Below are positions 33,776-40,497 of a DNA stretch of 46,124 nt, piece after piece (within the stretch, counting starts at the first letter, position 1; each line of letters starts with the position of its first letter). The stretch is taken from contig NZ_BBWH01000018.1 of the NCBI RefSeq assembly GCF_001463705.1, forward strand, positions 1 to 46,124, given 5' to 3'. The stretch comes from Aureimonas sp. AU12 (lineage in GTDB: Bacteria > Pseudomonadota > Alphaproteobacteria > Rhizobiales > Rhizobiaceae). The notes below the pieces were generated by a model. The model searched no databases. It was not told where the DNA came from and saw only the letters and a list, made by a program, of their open reading frames with translations. The position numbers and the translations under genes were made by a program.

Positions 33776-34171
33776 TCAGGCTGCCTCGCGCCGCTCCCAC
33801 ATCTCGGCAGCGAGGTCCCGCGACTCCCAGACGTATCGACGGTAGAGGTCCTTCCGTGCCGCGACGTCGTCAGGCATCTGCATGACCGAGACCGTGACGG
33901 AGCGATCGGGCGCGAAGAAGAAAGCGCGCACCTCGGCGCGGACCTCATCGTCGCTGTCGATCACGAAGAGCTGGACCGTCCACCCCCTCGGCACGCCTGC
34001 GGCGCCTTCGATCTCGGTCCCGGTGACCTCGTGGGGAAATTCGGCGGTCCAGTAGCGCGGGTCCTTGGAGCGCATGTTCACACGCATCCAGTCGGACAGG
34101 GTGTGCCACCTGTCGGCATAGGGCGGCCGATCGCCCTCGCGCGAGGGCGTCAAATCTTTCTCGATGTCCAT
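33776..34171 (-). CDS. Hypothetical protein, 131 aa
   Basis: Product from the ATG at 34171 (MDIEKDLTPSREGDRPPYAD), with GGAGAG about 9 bp upstream. It is acidic, with an aromatic N-terminal half (WHTLSDWMRVNMRSKDPRYW, then TAEFPHEVTG) and a helical C-terminal end (DLYRRYVWESRDLAAEMWER). It ends REAA, similar to the EAA end of the next gene. No family recognised. Acidic orphans in the leading region of mobile elements are often anti-defence proteins, but nothing in the sequence shows that here. Confidence 0.62.
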   Translation of the reverse strand: MDIEKDLTPSREGDRPPYADRWHTLSDWMRVNMRSKDPRYWTAEFPHEVTGTEIEGAAGVPRGWTVQLFVIDSDDEVRAEVRAFFFAPDRSVTVSVMQMPDDVAARKDLYRRYVWESRDLAAEMWERREAA

Positions 34172-34220
34172 GGGGTGTCTCTCCGGGACTCCGCGTCCCG
34201 CTGCGGCGCCGGTGATCCCC

Positions 34221-34260
34221 GGCGGCTTGGTGGAGGGCGGCGGGCCTTAGCCTGCCGGGG
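34221..34260. repeat. Intergenic 40-bp repeat, copy 2, with hairpin
   Basis: Second copy of the element at 33731-33770 (two mismatches, one of which breaks a stem pair: GGCAGGC-TAAG-GCCCGCC on the minus strand). It occupies the same place between two minus-strand genes: after the stop of the gene ending at 34267 and before the ribosome site of the gene starting at 34171. Confidence 0.75.
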
Positions 34261-34266
34261 TCGGTG

Positions 34267-34764
34267 TCAGGCAGCCTCGGCGGTCCGACACTGCGTCACG
34301 ATCCGATAGCGTGCGACATCGTCGCCGAAGCGCTGGACGAGTCGCGCGTCAGTCTCGTCGCCGACGTAGGCGCCTTCCGGCATCCGGAAGGCGCGCAGGA
34401 TGTCGTCTCCCTCCTCGCGGCCTGAAACGCGCTCCAGGTTGACGGCCTCGCCACCTTCCTCCGTTAGGTCCCGCGCGGCCTGGAGGATGACCTCCTCGTC
34501 CTCGATCATGCCGAGGTAGCCGATCTTCACTGCGACGATGACGCGGTAGTCGCCTCGCGTGAAGACCAGCACCGGACCGAAGTCCGCGCGCATCGCCTCG
34601 ACATGCGCCGCCTCGATCTCCTCGTCCGTGATCGCGTCGTCGACGCCGTAGAACTCGCGGAGCTGCACGGCGGTGTTGCGGACGTTCACGGCACCGTAGT
34701 CGACGCCATCCCTGATGGCCTGCGTGAGGTCCTCGACCTCGGTGATGGCCTGCTGCTCGGTCAT
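34267..34764 (-). CDS. Hypothetical acidic protein, 165 aa
   Basis: Product from the ATG at 34764 (MTEQQAITEVEDLTQAIRDG). It is strongly acidic, with a helix-rich N-terminal third (TDEEIEAAHVEAMRADFG), a beta/hydrophobic centre (VLVFTRGDYRVIVAVKIGYL), then an acidic stretch (EEGGEAVNLERVSGREEGDD). No family recognised. The 34860-34764 spacer upstream is partly like the other intergenic repeats. The negative charge is reminiscent of DNA-mimic anti-restriction proteins, but no motif supports this. Confidence 0.62.
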   Translation of the reverse strand: MTEQQAITEVEDLTQAIRDGVDYGAVNVRNTAVQLREFYGVDDAITDEEIEAAHVEAMRADFGPVLVFTRGDYRVIVAVKIGYLGMIEDEEVILQAARDLTEEGGEAVNLERVSGREEGDDILRAFRMPEGAYVGDETDARLVQRFGDDVARYRIVTQCRTAEAA

Positions 34765-34858
34765 GCTGGTCTCCAGTTGTTGGTTGTCGCGAGGGTGCCG
34801 TCTTGGCCGTCCCCCATTGGGCCGCTCCTGCCGCGAGCGGTCGGGTGGAGGACGGGGA

Positions 34859-35179
34859 TCAGGCTCCGCCCCGTTCCACGATCTCCCGCACCGCCTGCGC
34901 GTCTTCCAGCACCCACGGCGCATGGTCGATGACGTATGCCCGAGCCTCAAGCGCCTCGGTCAGCACCGAGCCTGGATCGACGCCAAGACGGTCGGCCAAG
35001 GCGGTGAGCCAGTCGGCCGGGTCCGCCGGGAGCCGCAGGAGGCGGGTCGTGGAGTGCCTGCGACGGTAGCGGCGGGAGCGCTCCGCGTCGGTCATCGCGC
35101 GGTCGCCGATCGGCAATGCGCCGCAGCGGCGTGGGGTCTGGGTCGTCGTCTCGATCATCGTCGTCGCGCTCTCCGTCAT
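34859..35179 (-). CDS. Small ribbon-helix-helix-like DNA-binding protein
   Basis: A 106-aa product from the ATG at 35179 (MTESATTMIETTTQT); the ATG at 35158 with GGAG upstream is an alternative start. After a basic stretch (TDAERSRRYRRRHS), TTRLLRLPADPADWLTALAD followed by RLGVDPGSVLTEALEARAYV has the strand-helix-turn-helix order of ribbon-helix-helix repressors. It heads the minus-strand block of small genes, and the palindrome at 35175-35187 overlaps its start, so it may be an autoregulator of the block. Assignment to the fold is by pattern only. Confidence 0.55.
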   Translation of the reverse strand: MTESATTMIETTTQTPRRCGALPIGDRAMTDAERSRRYRRRHSTTRLLRLPADPADWLTALADRLGVDPGSVLTEALEARAYVIDHAPWVLEDAQAVREIVERGGA

Positions 35180-35187
35180 GTGATGAC
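35175..35187. promoter_or_regulatory. Palindrome over the start codon of the RHH-like gene
   Basis: GTCAT-GTG-ATGAC is a perfect palindrome that includes the ATG at 35179; a further ATGAC lies at 35197-35201. Upstream on the minus strand TTGACG (35223-35218) is a -35 candidate with a weak -10 (TCATGT) 17 bp away. This could be the operator/promoter of the small-gene block. Confidence 0.4.
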
Positions 35188-35890
35188 ACACACAACATGA
35201 CGCAGAGCAATACGGGGCGTCAACCACCTCTATCAGCAAAATTGAACATACGTAAAGTTCTAGTTACTTCATCCGAAGTTTATGTGAAGCTCTATCTTGG
35301 GTAGAGTGACCGTCCATGCAGGAACTCTGGTGTATCGGGTCGCGGACGTGTCCTACAATTGCGCGGCTGAAGGCACTCAATACGTTTCGAATACTTTCAA
35401 TCGAATCTTTTGGCGGAGCGAATACAAGGACTCGATCCGGGCGGCGCAAGGACTCGCAAGGATTCGAACCGCGGCGGTCCTGGCCGCGGCAAGGATTCGT
35501 CAAGGCGGACGGCACCGCCGATCTCGGCGACGCACGGTGTCCCGACCGACACGGCAGGACGGTCTCAAAGGTATGAGGTCGCCAAAATCGAGAATGTTCC
35601 CGGCCTCGCGAACTTTTTTCGATCAGGTTTCGCCCGTCGTCCGCCTGGGCTTGATGAGGGTCGGCAGCAGGGACCCCGATCGGCAGCGGGCGCGAACGGT
35701 CCCTGGCACCCCGCCTCGGCCGGGGAAGGCGGCGGCGAGGGCGGACATGATCTGCGCGGCGCCGGGCGCGTCCGTGGCGAGGATCATCAAGGCGGCATCG
35801 GCAAGGGCGGACCTGATCGCGTCGTCCGTCGCCAGCGGGACCCAGTCGCGGATGCCTCGCGCTTGGGCCGATCAGGCGCAGACGATGCCC
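35188..35890. other. Non-coding AT-rich segment with hairpins and decamer repeats
   Basis: About 700 bp without a supported gene; the long plus-strand frame here is antisense to the Rep gene further right. The left part (35220-35400) is markedly AT-richer than the rest of the window and has short hairpins ACTTC-ATCC-GAAGT (35266-35279) and CTCTA-N7-TAGAG (35290-35306). Then CAAGGACTCG or CAAGGATTCG occurs four times within about 75 bp (near 35425, 35447, 35457 and 35490). Possible roles: a single-strand initiation site or promoter, a second iteron set, or control DNA for the small-gene block. Confidence 0.5.
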
Positions 35891-37219
35891 CTAGAACGGC
35901 GCGCCGTACTTGATCCAAGAGTCCGCGGACCAAGTTCCCTCCCGCTCCTCGCGGGCGAGCCGCTCGCACAGTTCGAGCGCGGTGCTGCCGTCGATCCAGC
36001 AATCGCCGTCCGATACGTCGACGATCGCTTGGAATGCCTTGATCCGGGCGCGCGCATCGTCATCGAAGCATTCGATGAAGGGCACGCCCCGCGACTCGAA
36101 CGAGAGCAGGGTCTGCACCGTGTCAAACGCGGAACGTCCCCAGCGTCCGTCTTCCTCCAGCATCGTAATCCGGCGCCCGAGCTCGCCGAGTGCATGGCTG
36201 ACGGTTGCCTCCGTTCGGATGCCCCAATTCCCGACGGCGGCCCGGGCGAAGAAGTCCGGAAGGTCATTGCACCAGTGGTTGATGCTGCCGCTGATCCGAT
36301 GGGCGAAGTGGTAGATGCCCATGATCGCGCGTCCGTCATGGACGAGGCGCTGGATCGCGAGGAAGTCCTCGAACACGTCGGGACGGTCGCCGCCCCTGAG
36401 GGAGACGCGGAGCGTAGCTATCAGGCCCCTGACCTCGACGGACTCCCAGAAGAGGCCCTTGTCCCGCGGGACGGGGAGAGGCGCGACGCGGCCGGGCTTC
36501 TCGGCCGCGGCTGCCAAGCGAGCGGCCGCATCCTCGGGCGTCCACTTGCGGCCCCGCCGCAGGGCCAAGAGGTCGCCCTTGGCAACGACGTGGAACGACA
36601 GCAGCGCAAGCGGCGCGAACGCCTTCAGGAGCCTCTCCCGCCGCTTGCGACGGGCGGCATCCGTCTCCGCCGGGTCCGACCACAGACGAGCCGCGATGTC
36701 GCTCGCACGAAGGACGCAGAAGCCATCGACGGGGAGGAGGGCCGCTGCGATCTCGTGGAGGATACGGCCGTGCCCGTCCAGCGCGGCCACGCGGGCGTCG
36801 CGCTTCGGAGCGCCCCGGCCCGTCGCCAGCGCGCGCGATGCCTTGCGCTCGCTCACGTCGAGGTGCTGCGCGACGGCCTTGGCGGTCACCGGTCGTCCAA
36901 TCTCCTCAAGGTAGTCGGGAACGACGGCGCTGATGATCAGCTTCTCCACGGCGCGTCCCTCGGCTGTCGTCCGCGGCGCCGGACGGGCACGCTTCTGGCC
37001 GAACCGCTGGACCATGAAGCGCGCGACGCCCTCCGCCGTCGTCCGGATCTGAGCGTCGGAGAGATCGACTCCGTCCGGCCGCCCCTCGCGCCAGCGGAGG
37101 AGGGCCGACCGACACCAGGCGGCGATTTCCCCGGCCTGACGCTCGGCTTGGGGCATCATGCCCCAGCGCTCGTATGCCTGCGCGCGAAGCCACTCGAAGG
37201 CCTCCGGCGCAATGCTCAT
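35891..37219 (-). CDS. Candidate plasmid replication initiator (Rep)
   Basis: A 442-aa protein without a family I can name. Features: basic middle with an HTH-like segment (PVTAKAVAQHLDVSERKASR, about residues 122-141), a second basic stretch (DAARRKRRERLLKAFAPLAL), and an aromatic C-terminal part (MGIYHFAHRISGSINHWCND). The replication role is inferred from context: a coupled leader peptide and a large stem-loop precede it, an iteron-like array lies 320 bp upstream, and it sits in a module with oriT and relaxase. The ATG at 37219 is chosen because it overlaps the leader stop (ATGA); the frame is open to 37270, where another ATG exists. It could instead be another type of DNA-binding protein. 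Confidence 0.55.
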   Translation of the reverse strand: MSIAPEAFEWLRAQAYERWGMMPQAERQAGEIAAWCRSALLRWREGRPDGVDLSDAQIRTTAEGVARFMVQRFGQKRARPAPRTTAEGRAVEKLIISAVVPDYLEEIGRPVTAKAVAQHLDVSERKASRALATGRGAPKRDARVAALDGHGRILHEIAAALLPVDGFCVLRASDIAARLWSDPAETDAARRKRRERLLKAFAPLALLSFHVVAKGDLLALRRGRKWTPEDAAARLAAAAEKPGRVAPLPVPRDKGLFWESVEVRGLIATLRVSLRGGDRPDVFEDFLAIQRLVHDGRAIMGIYHFAHRISGSINHWCNDLPDFFARAAVGNWGIRTEATVSHALGELGRRITMLEEDGRWGRSAFDTVQTLLSFESRGVPFIECFDDDARARIKAFQAIVDVSDGDCWIDGSTALELCERLAREEREGTWSADSWIKYGAPF

Positions 37220-37248
37220 GTCTTGACGGGTGCGGCTCGATCGCGCAT
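37216..37248 (-). CDS. 10-aa leader peptide translationally coupled to the Rep candidate
   Basis: ATG at 37248 with an excellent ribosome site (GGAGGTGA, spacing 5) reads MRDRAAPVKT and stops at TGA 37218-37216, which overlaps the ATG of the downstream gene at 37219 (ATGA). The downstream ATG has no ribosome site of its own, so its translation would depend on ribosomes finishing this peptide. The same layout controls RepA of IncFII plasmids (tap) and RepZ of IncI plasmids (repY). Confidence 0.6.
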   Translation of the reverse strand: MRDRAAPVKT

Positions 37249-37264
37249 CGTCACCTCCATTGAA

Positions 37265-37318
37265 ACGCATCCATGACCCGGCCGGGACTGCAATCCCATG
37301 TGGCCGGGTCGATGCGTT
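37265..37318 (-). ncRNA. Long stem-loop in the leader of the Rep candidate mRNA
   Basis: AACGCATC (37265-37272) pairs with GATGCGTT (37311-37318), and GACCCGGCC (37275-37283) with GGCCGGGTC (37302-37310). Together these give 17 perfect pairs with a 2- to 3-nt bulge. The 18-nt loop holds an inner GGGA/TCCC hairpin. It ends 7 nt before the ribosome site of the leader peptide. Such structures in rep leaders are antisense-RNA targets for copy control. Whether an antisense RNA is made from this site is unknown. Confidence 0.55.
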
Positions 37319-37535
37319 AAAGGGTCAGGTCCGGACGGACCTCCGTCAAGCGTCCGACTGCGTCGGCCGAAGACGGGCCGACCGTCGCTCCGCTCCTAAC
37401 GGCCCTACCCAAAGACCCTCCCTAACTAATAAAGGCATTTCGGCGAAGACGGCTTTCGCGCCGGGTAAGCGCCTGTATGGTCTGGCGATTTCCAGGAAAC
37501 GGCGTGTCACATGGCCGGACGCCGAAGTCGCAAAA

Positions 37536-37745
37536 CGCTTCGAAAGTCGAAACATTCGGTTCGAAACTCCCGAACCGTCGAAGGTCGCCTTAGTTCGAGA
37601 GTCCCGAACCGTCGAACCATCCGGCTTCGTGTGGTCGTTCGATAGTTCGGGACTCTCGAACTATCCGCTCGGTCGTCGATCCTGCATCGATCGAGAACGT
37701 TTCGAAACTCGAAGCGTCTTATTCGAGAGTTCCGAACTCTCGAAG
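37536..37745. repeat. Iteron-like array upstream of the Rep candidate
   Basis: Repeated TTCGA(G/A)A-core sequences: GTTCGAAACTCCCGAAC... (37559-37582) and GTTCGAGAGTCCCGAAC... (37593-37616) agree at 22 of 24 positions, 34 bp apart. An exact inverted 17-bp copy lies at 37645-37661. TTCGAAACTCGAAG (37701-37714) and the 23-bp near-perfect palindrome at 37722-37744 (TTCGAGAGTT arms) complete the array. This is like a plasmid oriV or centromere. The flanks 37319-37535 (with an AT-rich patch AACTAATAAAGG at 37424) and 37746-37847 contain no gene I can support. Confidence 0.65.
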
Positions 37746-37847
37746 CTCCGCGTTTCGGCGTGGATCCGTGAGAATGCGAGTAGCTTTGGCAACCGAAGGT
37801 TTCCTCGATCGTGCCAGGGTGACGGCTCCACGATCGACGGAGTCCTC

Positions 37848-38684
37848 ATGCGTCTAGCCGCCAGCGTCCTGACCATCGCCGCCATGCTCACCCTGTCGCC
37901 CGCCGCGATGGCCGGTCCCGATCTGTCGCGGTCGGTCTCGGCGGGGGCGGAGCGGGGTGCAGCCGCCTTCCGCGGCATCTACGGGGAGAGCGGGATCAGC
38001 GGCGCCGCCGAGGCGGTCGAGACGTGCTACGGGTCCCTCAACAGGACGGCAACCGTGGAGAAGCTGGCGGAGTGCGCCGCGCTCGACATCACCGCCGCCA
38101 ACGTCGATGGGCAGGCGGTCGCGAGCCTGGGGGGTCCTGCGTATCCCTTCTTCTCCGGGCCGCAGCTCGAACGTCGAGTCGGCACCGGAATGAAGGTGGC
38201 GGGCCTGACCAAGGCCGAGCGCGCCGCCTTCGATCGCGCGATCATGGCGGCGCTGGGCGGCGGGGAGGAGGAGCCGACGCCGTCCTCGTCGACAAAGGCC
38301 GAGGTGGTCTCCCTGAACTCGCTCGACGGCCTGCCATACGACCACAACGGGTCCGAGATGATCGTCGACGCCGGGAAGGGTGTGATCGTGTACGCGAAGC
38401 CAAAGGCCTCGATCGCCGGGACCGTGAAGCCGGGGACGGTGCTCTACCGCGGCCGGCCGTGGAGCCTGGACCCGAGGTCGGTGCCGATCCGCGGGACCGC
38501 CTTCGTCTACAAGAAGGGCTGCGCGCCTGCGCCATACGAAGTCCGGGGGGAGTACCGGGGCCAAGGGTTCAGCCTGTCCGGGGCCGCCCCCGTCCGGTCG
38601 AAGACCTCGTGCGCCATCACCGGCGTCACCACCTCGTCGGGGAACGCGAGGTTGGCGTTCGAGAGCACGTACATGGACGAGTGA
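37848..38684 (+). CDS. Secreted protein of unknown function
   Basis: A 278-aa product from the ATG at 37848, with GGAG 6 bp upstream, starting with a signal peptide (MRLAASVLTIAAMLTLSPAA, cleavage after AMA). The N-terminal domain (about residues 25-140) has two cysteines (ETCYGSLN, LAECAALDI) and a helix-rich profile. The C-terminal part (about 165-278) has SH3-like beta sequence (DAGKGVIVYAKPKASIAGTV) and two more cysteines. The frame upstream of 37848 runs through the iterons and is rejected. It is divergent from Rep across the iteron array. Family unknown; periplasmic proteins on mobile elements include exclusion and toxin-immunity factors, but nothing specific is seen. Confidence 0.7.
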   Translation: MRLAASVLTIAAMLTLSPAAMAGPDLSRSVSAGAERGAAAFRGIYGESGISGAAEAVETCYGSLNRTATVEKLAECAALDITAANVDGQAVASLGGPAYPFFSGPQLERRVGTGMKVAGLTKAERAAFDRAIMAALGGGEEEPTPSSSTKAEVVSLNSLDGLPYDHNGSEMIVDAGKGVIVYAKPKASIAGTVKPGTVLYRGRPWSLDPRSVPIRGTAFVYKKGCAPAPYEVRGEYRGQGFSLSGAAPVRSKTSCAITGVTTSSGNARLAFESTYMDE

Positions 38685-38779
38685 ACTTAGCGGCGACTGA
38701 CAATCGGACCCGCTTGGCGTAAGTGATTCCTCCATGACGTGGTCGGCATCCATTCGGCCAGCATGGAGCGCCCCGCGAC

Positions 38780-40492
38780 ATGACCCGCATCAGAAAACTG
38801 AGCGTGCAGAACTTCCGAGGGATTCGCTCGCTCGAATGGCTTCCGGAAGAAGGCATCAACTGCCTCGTCGGTCCCGGCGACAGCGGGAAGTCGACCGTCC
38901 TAGAAGCGATCGACCTATGCCTCGGTGCGCGCAGGGCACCACAGATCGGGGATGCCGACTTCCACCTGCTCGACTGCGGGCGCGAGATCGTGATCTCCGC
39001 CACGTTGGGGGCATTGGACGGAAACCTCATGGCGCTGGAGTCCTACGGCCAGTTCCTGCGCGGCTTCGACCGTACGGTCGGCCTGCTGGAGGACGAGCCG
39101 GGGCAGGGCCTCGAGACCGTGATCACCGTCGAGATGCGGATCGGCGAGGACCTCGAGCCTCAGTGGTCGCTGGTCTCGGACCGCGCGTCCCGACTAGGGC
39201 TGACCAAGAACCTGTCCTGGGGCGACAGGACACGCATCGCGCCGACTCGGCTGGCGGGAGCCGGCGGCCATAATCTCGGCTGGCGTCGCGGATCGGTCCT
39301 CAGCAAGGTTTCCGACGAGAAGGTCGATGTGTCTTCCGTGCTGAGCCGGGCAGCACGCGACGCCCGGACCACGTTCGGCGAGGAGGCCGCGAAGGACCTC
39401 GCCTCGGCGCTCCAGTCCGTCCAGGGCCTGTCAGATCGGCTGGGGGTGCCGGTGGGCACTGGGGTCACGGCAATGCTCGACCCGCGATCGATGGACATCC
39501 GCAGCGGGACCGTGTCGCTGCACGATTCCGACGGGGTCCCCCTCCAGGGCCTTGGGCTTGGCTCGTCCCGTCTTCTGGTCGTCGGCTTGCAGAGGCTCGT
39601 CGCCGAACAAGCATCCATGATCCTGGTGGACGAACTCGAGCACGGACTGGAGCCGCACCGCATCCACCGCCTACTCTCGGAACTGGGGTCGAAGGAGCAG
39701 GTTCCGCCGCTCCAAGCCTTCCTAACGACCCACTCGCCGGTCGCGGTCAAGGAACTCACGACGCATCAGCTCCAGGTCGTCCGACGCACCTCGTCCGGAG
39801 AGGTCTCGATCGTTCGGGTCTCGGTCGCGGGCGACGTGCAGGGTGCCGTGCGGCTCGCGCCCGACGCGCTCCTGTCGCGGTCGGTGCTGGTCTGCGAGGG
39901 AGCGACGGAGGTCGGGTTCGTCCGGGGCATCGATCGCTACCGGACGGATCACGGCTATCCATCTTTGACCGCCCATGGTGTCGGCTTGGTGGACGGTGGC
40001 GGAAGCAACACCTTCGCGCGCGCCTCAGCGTTCATCGCCATGGGCTATCGCACCGCCGTCCTTCGGGATAGCGACAGGCCGTCTGGACCCGAGGAGGGCG
40101 CGTTCCTCGCTCAGGGCGGCGAGGTGTTCGCTTGGCGGGCTGGCCATGCTGTTGAGGACGAACTGTTCCTCGGCCTCGGCGACGCGGCGGTTGGCGCTCT
40201 GCTGGAGAGCGCAGTCGCGATGAAGGAGGCCGATCTCGTCGATCAGCACATCAAATCGACTTCGGCAGGGAGACACGGACTAGAGCATCTACGTAACTTG
40301 ATTGCCTTCGGCGGGCTGGGCCTCGACGAGCGGGGTGCGCTGGCATCCGCCGCGAAGAAGGGGGGCTGGTTCAAGCAAATCACCGCTATGGAAGACGCGG
40401 CTCATGACGTAGTGGGGCCGAACCTCAGGACGGCCGACGCTCAGTTGACCAAGGTCGTAATCGATGCGTTCAAATGGATCGACGGAGTCTAA
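38780..40492 (+). CDS. gajA: GajA-like OLD-family ATPase/nuclease (Gabija defence)
   Basis: Overcoming-lysogeny-defect (OLD) family protein of 570 aa. N-terminal ABC-type ATPase: Walker A GPGDSGKST (31-39), signature-like GLGLGSSRLL, Walker B ILVDELEHGLEPHR (D284/E285), and H-switch FLTTHSP. C-terminal TOPRIM nuclease: VLVCEGATEVGFV (E373) and LRDSDRP (D430, D432). Length and order match GajA, a sequence-specific nicking nuclease that is activated upon nucleotide depletion during phage attack. The next gene is a small UvrD-like helicase, which defines the class. GGAG lies 11 bp before the ATG. Confidence 0.8.
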   Translation: MTRIRKLSVQNFRGIRSLEWLPEEGINCLVGPGDSGKSTVLEAIDLCLGARRAPQIGDADFHLLDCGREIVISATLGALDGNLMALESYGQFLRGFDRTVGLLEDEPGQGLETVITVEMRIGEDLEPQWSLVSDRASRLGLTKNLSWGDRTRIAPTRLAGAGGHNLGWRRGSVLSKVSDEKVDVSSVLSRAARDARTTFGEEAAKDLASALQSVQGLSDRLGVPVGTGVTAMLDPRSMDIRSGTVSLHDSDGVPLQGLGLGSSRLLVVGLQRLVAEQASMILVDELEHGLEPHRIHRLLSELGSKEQVPPLQAFLTTHSPVAVKELTTHQLQVVRRTSSGEVSIVRVSVAGDVQGAVRLAPDALLSRSVLVCEGATEVGFVRGIDRYRTDHGYPSLTAHGVGLVDGGGSNTFARASAFIAMGYRTAVLRDSDRPSGPEEGAFLAQGGEVFAWRAGHAVEDELFLGLGDAAVGALLESAVAMKEADLVDQHIKSTSAGRHGLEHLRNLIAFGGLGLDERGALASAAKKGGWFKQITAMEDAAHDVVGPNLRTADAQLTKVVIDAFKWIDGV

Positions 40493-40497
40493 GGCTC

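Noticed and set aside
35458-35471. GGATTCGAACC, which resembles a tRNA T-arm on the minus strand
   Set aside because: No acceptor, D-arm or anticodon stem could be folded around it on either strand; it is part of the CAAGGATTCG repeats.
35297-37276. Long plus-strand frame antisense to the Rep candidate
   Set aside because: Composition is Arg/Pro-rich and it lacks a ribosome site. The minus-strand frame has an organised start (leader peptide, ATGA) and a protein-like hydrophobic pattern.
39607-39614. ACA followed by AGCAT, a match to the expected right end of an element inserted in comM
   Set aside because: It lies inside the intact gajA coding sequence and is not followed by comM sequence; 8-bp matches are expected by chance.
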